Below, piece after piece: positions 51,746 through 63,639 of a stretch of 64,000 bases of DNA. The notes beneath the pieces are model-generated. The model saw nothing but the letters and a program-made list of their open reading frames with translations. It was not told where the DNA came from and searched no databases. Origin of the DNA: Epiperipatus broadwayi (taxonomy: Eukaryota > Onychophora > Udeonychophora > Euonychophora > Peripatidae); assembly GCA_028023455.1 (NCBI GenBank), contig JAQFVV010000042.1, forward strand, positions 7,399,922-7,463,921, written 5' to 3'. The translations under genes were made by a program, and so were the position numbers. Numbering within the stretch: the stretch's first letter is position 1; each line of letters begins with the position of its first letter.

Positions 51746-52030
51746 AAGTAGAGGGATTTGAACCATGATTTTTTAGTTGTATTCATCCTTAACTCCATCT
51801 CAAGCTACCAATACACATGATCGCATGTGAAAAATGGACAGTTGAACACTTGGAAGGATGACATGATTGAAGCCTGTCCATGGCCCAACTGATGAGTGCT
51901 GGTTCTGCATGAAATAAGTATATTTGGGATCATCTATATTTTTGCATAAATGTGTTCATATGTATCGCTCATGAGGTGGAGTGGAGGATGAATATAAACT
52001 GAAAAATCCTAAGTTCAAATCCCTCTACTT
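51746..52030. mobile_element. fold-back element inserted in LINE relic
   Basis: AAGTAGAGGGATTTGAAC at the left is mirrored by GTTCAAATCCCTCTACTT at the right. Inside are the family blocks ACCAATACACATGATCGCATG and CCCAACTGATGAGTGCTGGTT in inverted arrangement. It is the same family as 2356-2915. Confidence 0.75.
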
Positions 52031-52161
52031 ATATGTATAAGAAACATTCAGTATAAGAAAATTGCAATTTAAATGAAATAAATATGATGGAGAGTTTGTA
52101 TGTCCAATGCAGTATAAGAAGTATACTGTTGATTATGGGTTAATAGATAAAAAATAATTAG

Positions 52162-52272
52162 TCTTGCGTTGTTAGCCGAGAGGTATCGCAGCCGCCATGA
52201 AAGCAAGTAGTTGGTTGCAGACGGTTGTGGGTTTGCGTCCCGGCCGATGCTATGACATATGAGGGAAGAAAA
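52162..52272 (+). mobile_element. tRNA-derived SINE
   Basis: TAGCCGAGAGG (52173-52183) fits the pol III A box and GGTTTGCGTCC (52230-52240) is a near B box. The 46-nt spacing suggests a long variable arm or an inserted loop. A poly-A-like tail follows at 52266-52277, and AATTAG on both sides may be a short target duplication. A second copy on the opposite strand is at 57315. It is not a functional tRNA: it lacks a clean acceptor stem and has a SINE-like tail. Confidence 0.75.
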
Positions 52273-53560
52273 AAAAAGAATTAGAAAAGATACAAAAAAT
52301 TAAATTGTTTGATGGGAAGAAATAATAATATAGTAGTAATCGTAATTATATATTAGTAGAATTAGTGGATCTGAAAGATTAAATAATGATATTTATTGGA
52401 AGATTGATAGAATAAATGGCAAATAAGCAAAGAGGTTAAATTGAATAGGTTTAATAGTGTCATGGAAACAATTATATTAAGATGATAATTTTAAAAGTTA
52501 TAAAGAGTGGACAAATAGTGAAGATTTCAAATGAGTGTTTATTTAAAACCAGAATTAATAAGAGAAAATGAAGCAGACAAACGTAAGAAAGTGTAGAAGG
52601 AAAATACTGTAAAAGTGTTAATAAAATGGGGGTGGATGAAATAAAAGAAAAATGGGATAGCTATTTAAAAAAAAAAACTAGAACAGAATTAAGATGGAAA
52701 TATAATGAATTTAATGGAAATTAAACAGAGGAAATTAACAATTTTGGAGATATATAAAGAAGAGATGTGAGGGGGGAAAATGTGTGTTATATTATTAAAT
52801 GCAGGGGTCAAGGAATATGACAATAAGATTTAATTTGTAATAAAAACTACATAAAAGTTTCTAAATGAATTTGATTATTAGAGCATTTGAATTATAAAAA
52901 GATTAGAGTGACACGCAGAATAAAATAGAGCAAGTTGTATTATGACAAGGAAAAATATTAATATTAGATGAAATTCTAGTAGGTATTGGTAATTATAAAT
53001 ATGAAAAATTTGCTTTAAAATAAAGTTTTAATGAAATTATAATGGTTAAGATTCCAGATGAATGAAAGAATAAGATAATTAGATTATATAAAAAAAAAAG
53101 ATTATTAACTACCTATAGACCAATAGCAATAACTTTGTAGTTTATAAATTATTCACATATATTTTAATGAATAGGATTGGAATTTGGACAAAATGTTCTA
53201 AAAATTTGAAGGCAATTCAGAATGGCTTTCATATAGGGAGACGAATAAGATATAATTTATTTACGATATCTTGATTGGTATATCTTATAAAAAAAAATAA
53301 ACCATTTATTGCATCTTTAAATATAGAAAAGACTTATAATCCAGTAGATAGAAATAGATTGTGGTGAAACCTTGAAAATTTGGGAATGGATTTAGGATTG
53401 TTATGAATAATTAAAAGTCTATACAAGAATAATTTTTATAAGTACCAATTAGAAGACAGAATTATAGGAAGTTAAATCTGATATTGGATTATAACAGAAA
53501 TGTATATTAATACTGTTATTTATTATTTTTTCAAAAAATAGATATCCATTGAATGGTCAA

Positions 53561-54879
53561 CGATAAATGGCAAATAAGGCTATTCAAAGTGAAGTGGAAT
53601 GAACTTAATTTTTAATGAGGGAAATCAAAAATAAATTTGAAGTGTTTTGATGGATTTAATATATGAATGAATGCAGATTAGTAAAAAATATTGTTCAATA
53701 GGATTATATGATAAGGACAAGACACATTTGATAAAAAATATTTTACAATTTACAAAATTAATTTTTATATTAATTAACAAATTTCTCCAGTTCTTAACGA
53801 TTGTAATTAATTACAGGAATAACAACGATAATAAAAAGGTATTTTAAAAAAATTTTGTGGCCAGAACTTAAATACGTATATAATTGCAAATAAAAAATGT
53901 AATTATTATAAGAATCTACAACACTTTGCTTTTCAGCCAAATCACATCTCTTGTTGCAAATATATATATATCAGAATTAAAGAAAAAATATTAAAAGTTA
54001 TGAAAATATATTAATCTCTTCATTATAAATTAATGCGTTGTGCAAGAAAAAACTATAATAAATCACTGCCACGGGATTTCTCATATTTACTTAGACAACT
54101 GAGGACATTTTTCTGCTCTAAAAGCTAAAATGTAAACATTGAATAAAATTATGGCAGTGAAACCAAAAGGCTAACTGACCAGAAACTTAACATAAAAGTC
54201 TGGTATCACTCATTTAGTGTCTTGATTTTGCTTACATTTCAATTTCTAAAGAGGGATGAGATCGGTCACCATTGAATAAATCAAACAATTCTGTGTTTAA
54301 ATGTCTTTTGCCATTTATTTAGAAACATAATTCACAAAATAATACAATAATTTAATACATATATAAACAATGTAATTAATTTAATTTTTAATATATTTTT
54401 TTTTACATAGTCGAACTGAAATTTATTAATTGAATCAAAACAAAATTTCTATAACTACCATTGTGGCTATGAATAAAGGGAAAAGTTTTTTTTTTTTTGA
54501 AAGATATTATATATGTATCTGAACTTATATGAAAAAGTATGATAATTTGTAATTTAAAAAAAAAAAAAGAATACTATTCATTTTCTACATTCTTTGAAAG
54601 ATGAGTGGTGGTAATAAGTGTTTGCTAAATATTGCATTTATAAAATAAATTTGTGTAATATATTAATAAGAAAATGAGGTCTGTCTCTAACAAAAATCTT
54701 GCTCAATTTTATTATAAAATACCCTTTTAGAATTCTTGTACATTCATCCATCACAGGTCCAAGACAACAAAGAGATAATTTTACACATCCACCAAGTTGA
54801 TAAAAGTATTGATTATGATATAATTTTGCCATTCTGCCTTTTAAAATTTTATATTCTTAAATAATGAATAATATGTCTG
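53561..54879. other. intergenic AT-rich sequence
   Basis: No gene seen. The 54638-54832 minus-strand frame shows no family motif. Confidence 0.45.
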
Positions 54880-55460
54880 TAGTGGAATTTTCACTACGTC
54901 ATTCTCACCCAAGCTAGGGACTGGTTTCTATCCCCTTTTAACACATTGTGAAAGGATATACTGTAATCATAAACATATAAATATAAACATATAAACAATC
55001 ATAAACATGTGAAAAAGATATATGGTCCCCAAAATACATATTTCATGCTGAGCCAGCACTCATCAATTGGCCCAGATCACAATCTCTTATACATATCTTG
55101 ATCATTGCTCATTATACATAGATAGTCAATTATTGCAGTTTAATTAATGTCTCAAACTTACCGTCTTCACAACTTTGATACAAACCAGCTAATAGAAGTA
55201 TATTAATAATTTTAAATGGTACTTGAGTCAACGCAAGCAGGTAAAAGACAGATATTTACCAGAATTCACCCAAGTATTTTAAAATCTTGAAGGTGACCAT
55301 GAAAACACTTTGACCGCTTCTATTGATTAGTCATGCCAATGTTTCAGTTGTCATGACATTGTTTTGGTTCTTCAATGCCTTTTAAATTAGTCATTCGTTA
55401 TACTAGAGATTAACCACTTAATAAATAATATTTCTGTATCGCTTTCAATATACCACCCAC
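54880..55460 (+). repeat. composite dispersed repeat, copy 3 (longest)
   Basis: The order of blocks is CTGTAGTGGAATTTTCACTA, TGGTTTCTATCCCCTTTTAA, ACATGTGAAAAAGATA, TGCTGAGCCAGCACTCATCA, GGCCCAGATCACAATCTC, GATAGTCAATTATTGCAGTT, CAACTTTGATACAAACC, GAAGTATATTAATAATTT, then after an insertion-like stretch TTAGTCATTCGTTATACTAG and ATTTCTGTATCG, where the first block would begin again. Confidence 0.6.
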
Positions 55461-55483
55461 AAAAGGTAGTAACTGGTTCAGAC

Positions 55484-55620
55484 ATGTGAAAAAGATATAC
55501 GATCCCCAAAATACACATGGATGGGCATATTGGAGATCATACATCTTTTTCACATGTATTTGGTCATATATAAGAGAAAAATCTCTAGTCTAATGAATGT
55601 CTAATAAAAAATTATTAATA
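55484..55620. repeat. hairpin end of the composite repeat
   Basis: ACATGTGAAAAAGATATACG is followed within 35 bases by its inverse CATACATCTTTTTCACATGT. The sequence then continues as the inverse of the earlier TTAGTCATTCATTAGACTAG block (CTCTAGTCTAATGAATGTCT). The composite repeat thus turns back on itself here. Confidence 0.65.
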
Positions 55621-55964
55621 TTCGTACTAAAGTTTGTCTAATATTATTCAATAGAACATCCATTTCTTATTTCCATACAATAAATTAGGTAAAATATCAG
55701 CATTATATATACTAATTAAGTTCTAATAGTAGCAACACCTTGGAATGTTATGTGGCACCTCAACATCTTAATCTATCTTTCTATTTAAAAAGCTATCAAG
55801 ATAATTAAATGGGTTACTTTCACAAACTGCTAATTCTTCATGCTAAAAATTGTTAAAGATTTTTCATCCATAATTGACTGAGAAATATCTAAGATCTTGA
55901 ATTATTTTTTACCATTAATTACTGAACCATAATCTTTATATGCTACATTCAAAACAAGAAATAC
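55621..55964. other. intergenic AT-rich sequence
   Basis: Nothing recognisable. Confidence 0.45.
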
Positions 55965-56100
55965 ACAAGCCAGAAACTAGTCTGGGGATATTGGATGAGT
56001 AGGCACTAGATAGAGATTTTATGCACAATCCTTCTGGCATCCATTGATTACTCTGGTTGGCACAGGGTGACACTACTGTATGGAGAGTTTTGGCTTGTTT
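55965..56100 (+). repeat. half copy of palindromic family
   Basis: CTGGGGATATTGGATGAGTA and GGCACTAGATAGAGATTTTA lead into CCTTCTGGCATCCATTGATT and CACTACTGTATGGAGAG, the right arm of the 22321 palindrome. A very similar copy is at 57590-57715. Confidence 0.7.
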
Positions 56101-57314
56101 AATAAATACATTGTGTAGGCTGTCTTAAACTAACGAAGATAGCATTATCATCAGCATATTGTAAATTCGGAATCCAAGAAGATAAAAGTTTTAGTTTTTG
56201 CTTTTAATCGATTTAAATTAAAAATACCATTAAAACGTATATCCTGGGGGTGGGAGGAGGGTCGTGAGTATATTTGAGGGAGGAGGAAAAGCCTTTATTA
56301 CTTTCGATTTAATTAAAACACTTCTCTTTATTATTTATGCATATCTTTATAATAACATAAAACTGTGTTAGAAAACAATACGAATATAAATAAACTTGTA
56401 ATTTTTTTCTTATTCATTTTTAGTGGATTTCAGCTAATATTAAAAAAAAAAAAAACCTGATCTCTGAGGGTCGTTATTATTTTCTTTTTTATTATTGGTG
56501 GAAGAAAGATAAAATCGAGACACTGTCGACATGTCAATTTATTTTTTGCTTTTCAGAAATGATGTAATTCTGGGGAAGATGAGGAATAATTTATTTTCCA
56601 CACAGGATGGAAAAGTAGAGCTCCAGGAAAGAAAATGATTAAGTGGAATAAAATAAATATTCTTTCATTTTTTAAATTTTGATTGACAGCTTAGATTTAT
56701 TTTTAACCAAAGTACTGATGGCTTAAGGAATATGTAACGCTTATTAATACCAACTCACTCAAGGATTTCTTTAAATGAAAAGTAATCTTCTCATGAACTG
56801 TTTTTCTGTACATCACAATTTTTTGAATACATTCTAAATAAATACATTCTGTATTTATTTAGAATAAATAATTTTTTTGAATATATTCTATGCAATTCAT
56901 AGTTCATTTATTTATGTTTTATATATAAAATATTGCTTATTATTTGCTGGAAAGCAAATTTGTTGACTTCAAACAGACTTTCGGTAAAACTAATATAAAT
57001 AAGCAAAAAGACTACTTTTGCTTACTTACCTTCAGTGATTAGCTCATTGATTCCTTTATATCTTAACTCTCGTAAATACTATGCTATATATTTGTGTGAC
57101 TGTGGTTTTCTTTCCTGATAGCTTGCTTGTAACTAACTTTCATTCATTGCTTGGCTGTTAATTAGATAACTATTAATGAATGTATTTTAAAAAAAGAACA
57201 GTTTGATGTAATGTGTGTCACTACGCCATGGATCCGTAGATGTTGAGTTTGTAGTTTATCTTTATTTTTAATTAACTTGATACAATCTTTCTAAATTTTA
57301 TATATATATATATT
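56101..57314. other. intergenic sequence with G-rich patch
   Basis: A G-rich patch at about 56246-56291 (GGGGGTGGGAGGAGGG then GAGGGAGGAGG) stands out. A hairpin lies near 56832-56870 (ATTCTAAATAAATACATTCT and its inverse). No gene seen. Confidence 0.45.
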
Positions 57315-57417
57315 TCATATGTCATAGTATCGTCCGGGAGGCGAACCCACAACCGTCTGCAACCAACTACTTGCTTGCAAGGCGGCTGCGATGACCTATC
57401 GGTTAATAATGCTTGAC
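57315..57417 (-). mobile_element. tRNA-derived SINE, second copy
   Basis: The minus strand reads GTAGTTGGTTGCAGACGGTT followed by GTGGGTTCGCCTCCCGG, matching the SINE at 52162. The B box GGTTCGCCTCC (57337-57347, minus strand) is a perfect consensus match. The A-box region is degenerate (TTAACCGATAGG). Confidence 0.75.
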
Positions 57418-57589
57418 TAAATTCTATATTTAAACTCTGTTTTAGCATTTTTTACATTATCTGTATATGTATTCGAGAAATGTTTTAATAGGAGATGTGA
57501 ATAAAGATTATCTGATTGATTATTAACTTAGCTCTGGCATTTGGCTAAATCTCATCTACCATTGCAGTGCTCTCAGATCCAAGGCTCAA

Positions 57590-57715
57590 GGCCACAAGAC
57601 AAAAACTAGGCTGGGGATATTAGATGAGTAGGCACTAGATAGGTATTTTATGCACATGCCTTCTGGCATCCATTCATTACTTTGGTTGGCACTATTGTAT
57701 GGAAAGTTTTGTCTT
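57590..57715 (+). repeat. half copy of palindromic family
   Basis: This has the same arrangement as at 55965: GCTGGGGATATTAGATGAGT, GGCACTAGATAGGTATTTTA, CCTTCTGGCATCCATTCATT, then TTGTATGGAAAGTTTTG. Confidence 0.7.
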
Positions 57716-57910
57716 GTAAATTAATAGTAATTGCTATTGATAGAAACACTAATAAATAAAGAATATATTTATTTTTAAAAATACACATATATATGTATAT
57801 AATAGCAAACATATATAATCAATTATACTATATATAAATAAATAGCTATTAAAATTTCTTTATATGTACTGTATTGAATAGCTATACTTTAACCTACATC
57901 ACCTAATCAT

Positions 57911-58135
57911 TTGGTGAGTGCCGAATGTGTTATTTCAAGTTCATCTAATCCAACAATAAAGAAAATCAAACTAATAATAATTAGTAATATTTCCTGGTCA
58001 CCTTGTCCATATTTATTATTGGAAGAGATTGACAAAGCCTATAATTTTTCTTTTTCTAAAGCATATTTAGAAGGACCAATTGATATCAACCTTAAGCGCC
58101 AATTTCGGACAAAGTATGCCCCAAATAAAGATTGA
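57911..58135 (+). CDS. unrecognised open frame, doubtful
   Basis: A frame of about 75 codons reads YLLLEEIDKAYNFSFSKAYL and INLKRQFRTKYAPNKD before TGA. Its base composition is less AT-rich than the surroundings and its residue mix is more protein-like than other chance frames here. I do not recognise a family. It has no canonical start (the first in-frame codon of the listed frame is TTG) and may be a stray exon, a pseudogene piece or chance. Confidence 0.15.
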   Translation: MVSAECVISSSSNPTIKKIKLIIISNISWSPCPYLLLEEIDKAYNFSFSKAYLEGPIDINLKRQFRTKYAPNKD

Positions 58136-58580
58136 CAACAATAGAAAAACGCTTATTTTCTAAATATGGTACTTTTCCTACACTAGTCCAGCCTTTTTAT
58201 TTTATTTCTCAAGGCAAATGGTTTAAATAACAATATCTGATGAGTACCACGCACTTTGGAAATACTTAATTATGAGATAAGCTCAAATCAAATCAAATAG
58301 GGGAATGACTGAATACCAAAACTAGATGTTTTAATACATTGAAATAGTTTATTTACTGAAGTTATCTACAATTCCTTTCTCAACAATAATAAATAAAATA
58401 CAATCATACAAATATAAAAATAAAACATTATTTTCACCATGTATAAATATATGATTACACTATAAAAGAAATAGATCTCTGCCCCTCCTGATCTATTATT
58501 CATTTACAAATGTGTCTGTAGATCTGTATATATAACATAAAAACAATTTAATTAGTATGGTAATTATTAAACTAAAATCA

Positions 58581-59192
58581 GTATCTGTAAATATTTTTAA
58601 GACAGACTTTAAACTGTACCAAATGCGCCTTGAAATTTATAATAGTCAAGCAATATCTTTATTTTGCCAATAGAGGGACCTCTCAAACCATGACAAAAGA
58701 TAGTGACTTTTATAAAGATAAAAGTGGCTGTCTTATCTTTAACCTAATTTTACACTTATATAGGCCAATCTGAAGCATCTTGATTTGAGAGCATGAAGCT
58801 ATTGGTCTCTCCACTGTTTATGTCCACTATTTCCTATACAAAATAACATTCACAAAATCTTGCGATTTACAATGAGTTAATATTGTGATCTTTATACTGG
58901 AAATATATAAACTATAGTAAAGTTTTAATATTTGGGTAGGAAATAGTGGACTTAAACAATGGAGAGAACAACAGCTTCATGCTCCCAAATCAAGATGCTT
59001 CGGATTGACCTATATAAGTGGAAAGTTAGGTTAAAGATGAGATGTCCACTCATATCTTTAGAAAAGTCACTATCTTGTGTTGAGGTTTGAGAGGTCCCTC
59101 TATTGGCAAAATAAAGTTATTGTTTGAGTATTATAAATTTCAAGGCACATTTGGTACAAGTTAAAGCCTGTCTTAAAAGTATTTACATATAC
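58581..59192. mobile_element. fold-back element, about 612 bp
   Basis: The left end GTATCTGTAAATATTTTTAA is mirrored by TTAAAAGTATTTACATATAC. The arms match through ACCAAATGCGCCTTGAAATT, CCAATAGAGGGACCTCTCAA, CAATCTGAAGCATCTTGATT and GTCCACTATTTCCTA for about 230 bp each. AAAATCAGTAT occurs just outside both ends and may be part of a target duplication or of the element. Confidence 0.8.
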
Positions 59193-62052
59193 TTCTTGTA
59201 TGCTTAATAAATAATTACAACTTTAAAATCAGTATCGTATATTGTTTTCTTTTATATGTAAAATAAAACTGAAACATCACAATCAGATATCTCCATTACA
59301 TTCTGCTTGATTAAAATTATTTCTGTAAATTTTTAACTTGAAGTTCCGTTCTTTGGTAATTCTTTTCTCTATTTTTTTCTTAAAAAAAAAAACAGTCATG
59401 AACCAAACAAGTTCCAAAGAAAAATTTCCCTCTTCTCATCAGACAACACCTTTTATATCCCCCTTTTTTTTCTTTTCAAAAGAAAATGCTGACTCACAAC
59501 TTGTTTGGTCAGTCTTATTTTTTTATTTACATTTACAAAAGCCACCATCTTGCTGAGGCAGAATAGTATAATTAGTCTTGGCTTACAATAAAATTTTAGT
59601 AATTAAATCTACTAATTCTGACAAAATTTCTTTTGCCTTGAAGAAACAAAAATAGAATTCCTAAATAGTTATAAGATCAAACAATAACATTTTATGAGCT
59701 CCTGAGCAATTAACCACTTGATTGTTTTTATTGTTGCTGCTGTAGTTGCTGCTAATATTATTATTATCATCATCACCATCATTATTATTAAGATGTAAAC
59801 ATTTCATCTATTTTTTGACAGAGTTAATGATGAACTGAAAATTTCCAGAAGCAGGTGTGAACTCTTATTGACTTTTGTAATGACTGCACAAAGCTTTTTC
59901 AAGGTTGAAGGAAGCAATTAGTAACAATTTTTGAAATTATCTCAACAACTGACAGTTGTCAAATCTGTCTTTGGTGGTGAACTTATCACAGAGTTAATTC
60001 AGCTGTTATCTGAGCAATGCAACTGCTGTTTCAACTAATTGTACATGATTCCATAAGTTACAAAGTTATTAACTTCTGATGCCCATTACTAACACGCTCA
60101 TTCTGGGCATCACATAAAATTTCTTTAGTTTGTGATGTTTTTTTTTTCTGAGTAATAATTCTGCAGATATTTTGCAAAAGAATAATGTAAGCCTCCTGAT
60201 ATGGTTTCAGTATTTCGTTGGTCAGCCCTAGTCTCTTATCATTAAATATGCACATCTGCTCAAATATCCCAAATTATGGAATCAAGTAAAAATCAGGTTA
60301 TTTTATACATTTCAAGCCCTCATTAAAGTTATTTATTATTTTATGGCAACGCTTGCAAAATCTTTTACGGTATTTATTGTTACATGAGTTTATTTTCACG
60401 GCCATCTATCTAATTTTAATATTTTTATTTGGAAATCAACTGATATTTATATACTCTGTATCATGGGACAATAGTAGCATATCTGCCTACTAACTCTAGG
60501 ACCAGAGTTAAAGTCTGTTCTGAGAAAACTAGGTATTCCTTTTCTTTTTTTTAAAGGTGGCTGAGTCCGTAGCCAAACCAAATAATCCTTAATAGTAGTT
60601 CGTTGAATAGATTTCTGACTATTTTTAGAAAGAAAAATCAGTATTAAAATCTGCTTAAATCTTTTATCATTTGCAAATTTGAAAATCTAGTAATAATTAT
60701 CGCTCCGTCGTTCATAAGAAATTTCGAGCATCGAAAGTGACAGTTGAAAAGGCAATCTGTGGATCTTGAGGCCCAGAATTATAACTTTATCATTGCACGC
60801 AACCTTATGAGTATTGCTTTTTTTACCGTATTTTTATGAAGGGCTTATGGAAAACCTTTGTGATTCAGTGAGCTATTTAAACGTGTGTGTACTCTTGGTG
60901 TTGGTTACTTTTGCCTTCTGGACAGTTCGGTTGGATAAATTTATTTATCAATATATATAAACAGGGGCGGGGGTGTCTTCAAATTCTGCATTCTTTTTCT
61001 TTATAAACTCAAAGAATGATTAATTATATTTTTTAACGTTATGAACATTTTCAGCTTAAACTTATTCCAAACGAAGTTAATTTTTAAAATTATAAATAAT
61101 TTATTCCTGTAAAGTGCTTTAAACAATAATCACCGATTTAGACCTTCACAGCTTATTTTTTTAATAATCATTATTAAATAGATCAAGAACGAGTTTTATA
61201 TTTCTACTGGACACTTCTGGCAGGAATCCAATTATTATTAATTAAGTCTTATTTACGTCTTGACATGATCCTTGTAGAAGATTTATTTGATATGCCATAA
61301 TTAATTATGCTATATAATTTAAATAAATATTTCAATTTATAACATAATCTAATTTTTCAAAACTTTTCATGCTTAAGAATGATTTATAATTAATTTAATC
61401 GTTATTTGAAAAATTTAAGTTCCGTAATTCTCATTAAAATTGCTTCTTTTTTGATTTCGTCCTTTCTTAACCACATATAACAAAAGAATATATTGTAAAA
61501 TAATTAATTTCCTAAATTATCTGTGCACTGTTATGTATATAATACGTAAAGTTTACTATGAATTATTGTAAGCATAATACAGACTATGCATGAATAAATT
61601 TCCCTAGATATTAATTTACACCCAAGAAAATTTACATACGTCACGCATGCATTAAAATGTCATTAAAGTTAATATAAGATAATAAGGAAAGATTTATATA
61701 GGACAGGACTGGTATAAGGAAACTCTGCAGACATATACAATACCCTCGTCCTCCTTGTTATGATGTTGTGAAGAAGTGATGTGTATATATATATCTGTAT
61801 AATGGTAGCAAATAAAATATACATTCGCTCATAAGTAGGAGTTAGAGAGGTTGTGCATGCATGAGATATACCATTAATGGACTAGAGAGATTACAAAGTA
61901 ATTTCTAAAATAACTAATTCTTTTGTTTATTTATATATGTTTCTTTGACAAGTTAATAAACTTGTTTAGCTTAATTTGTTATAGTATTTAGTTTAATAAT
62001 TTATTGATACTACCCAGCTGGTATTGTTAAAAAATATCTCTGAGAAACAGCT
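59193..62052. other. intergenic sequence, no gene confirmed
   Basis: AT-rich with a less AT-rich part at about 59810-60260. A minus-strand frame (60058-60255) there has no recognised family. There is an ATT/ATC microsatellite at about 59757-59790, and GGGGCGGGGGTG near 60964. Confidence 0.4.
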
Positions 62053-62179
62053 GAATGGTGCAGATCGCCAGTGAAAAAACTTGTGCAAGCAAATAGAATG
62101 GTACAGATTGTTAGAAGAAAAACCAGTGCAAACAAATAAAATAATATAATTAAACAATGAAAAAAACTGCAAGTAAATA
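62053..62179. repeat. 43-bp minisatellite, about three units
   Basis: Units start at 62053, 62096 and 62139. The first two share GAATGGT.CAGAT and GTGCAA.CAAATA and are each 43 bp; the third is 41 bp and more diverged. A fourth very weak unit may follow. Confidence 0.6.
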
Positions 62180-62448
62180 GTATAGCACATATTGACAATT
62201 GAGTCCTTCACAAGAAGTAACACAATAGCCTGATTAAGAAGAGAATAACATTTGCGCAAACAAGCGAAGTGACACTACTAAATAATAATAATATTTATGA
62301 ACTTGATAGTAATAATGTGTTGGATTAGAAAATTTGTGTTGAACATTTTGAAAGATACATGTTTATTAATAAAATTGATAAAGAAGAGGTTAAAGTTGCA
62401 ACACATATATGATTTTCAACATGTCAGACAATAAATCATCAATATATT

Positions 62449-63060
62449 GTAACGATCCGGATAATATAGCTTAACGTGATCTGCACTACAGGGCGCCATC
62501 TAGGCATTTGAACCTAGAAAAATTTATAAAGTAGGCAAATACGTAAGTCAAAAAAAAAATTTTTTTTTTTTTAAATTTTGATTCCGGTCGTTAGCCCAAG
62601 TCACTAGCTCAGGGAGTAGCAGAGATTTAATAATATAATATTTTATCTAATTATATTTCAATATTAAAAAATAAATAACATAAACCACTGCCAGTAATTA
62701 ACATACAAAAATTTATTTACGCACATATATATATAAGATTTAACATTATTATTTTAATATGTTTACTTTAACATTTTAGATGTTTATATTAATCTTTAAT
62801 TTTACATTTAAATAGATTTCAATAATGAGTTTAATATTTATTTAGTGAGTCGAGTATGAATAGACTATACAGATTGTATTTGAAAAGAAAATATTCTATC
62901 CCTTATTTAACCTTAGGCTAAAAAGTTCGCAGTCAAACTGGTGTCAATCCATCTGATACATTTATGTATTCAATGTAGCATGAAAATACGACAACACAAA
63001 ATACTATTCTGTCAGGAATGTACGTCTAAACAGTAAGTAGAGTTAGAGAAGACATTGTCT
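62449..63060. repeat. possible LTR relic
   Basis: TGTAACGATCCGGATAATAT near 62449 resembles the TGTAACG-type LTR starts seen at 31389 and 43868, and GGGCGCCATCTAGG follows at 62492. Nothing coding adjoins. Extent and identity are uncertain. Confidence 0.2.
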
Positions 63061-63600
63061 CTCCACCAACAGGAATGCTATATCTGTTGGCAAGTAGAAC
63101 AATAAACATAAAATTCCATAGAAATGGATTGCGGTCCTTTGCCATCTTACAAACCCATCCATAGGCAAACAGAAGGTGTGTGGCATATATATGCAATCCT
63201 GCCCATAGCAGATCTCATACTACATCTACTAATTACACAAATATATCCAAACCATTGAGCCAATTCAACTACGAACGAATAACCTAAGATTACCCTCCCT
63301 TAATATAACTGAAAGGAGATCCTTTGATTCCTCTTGGAGGCCTTAAAGGAACCGAATAGGGCAAATTCCTAATGTCCACTCCATATGTTCTTGTCGTTGC
63401 AGCTGTTACTACTATGTGATTATTCATATAGTATACGAACATGGATGGGCTGCTCACCAACACACATTAGCCAGCGTGGTGAGTTTATTGGCTTTTTACC
63501 TCTGAGTTTAAGATCAAGAAACACCATGGTCTTTCTTCTCAGTGCCTGATAAGGCAGAATGAATGTTTGTGTAAATGATAAATTTTTTTCCCATACATAT
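63061..63600. other. unassigned sequence before terminal LINE
   Basis: It is less AT-rich than most of the window, with no reading frame of note. It may be retrotransposon untranslated region. Confidence 0.35.
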
Positions 63601-63639
63601 ATACAATTATGACAGACAAAAATAAAGCATGGCCCTTAT

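Larger units (their letters stand above)
51180..53560 (+). pseudogene. LINE upstream fragment: degenerate endonuclease/linker and RT fingers
   Basis: Scattered frames (DKDTYALLDRDMKQKNMFRY near 51220; DYEELLKRMCEKGGLNLGNL near 51675; VDEIKEKWDSYLKKKTRTEL near 52630) lead into clear RT blocks at 53100-53470. These are TYRPIAIT, then QNGFHIGRRIRYNLFT (read with frameshift), PFIASLNIEKTYNPVDRNRLW and GLLIIKSLYKNNFYKY-type sequence. It covers the parts missing in copies 1-3, in the same orientation, and has many stops. It is interrupted by a fold-back element and a SINE. Confidence 0.65.

Noticed and set aside
52162-52272. Functional tRNA gene
   Set aside because: The A and B boxes are present but the acceptor stem is poor, the B box deviates, a poly-A-like tail follows and another copy exists, all typical of a SINE.
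60058-60255. 65-codon minus-strand frame as a small gene
   Set aside because: No recognised family, no start context and no supporting neighbour; kept only as a note in the region entry.
62053-62179. CRISPR-like array
   Set aside because: This is eukaryotic DNA; units are contiguous with no spacers.
61993-62259. 88-codon minus-strand membrane-like frame
   Set aside because: Its apparent Phe-rich repeats come from translating the 43-bp minisatellite on the opposite strand.
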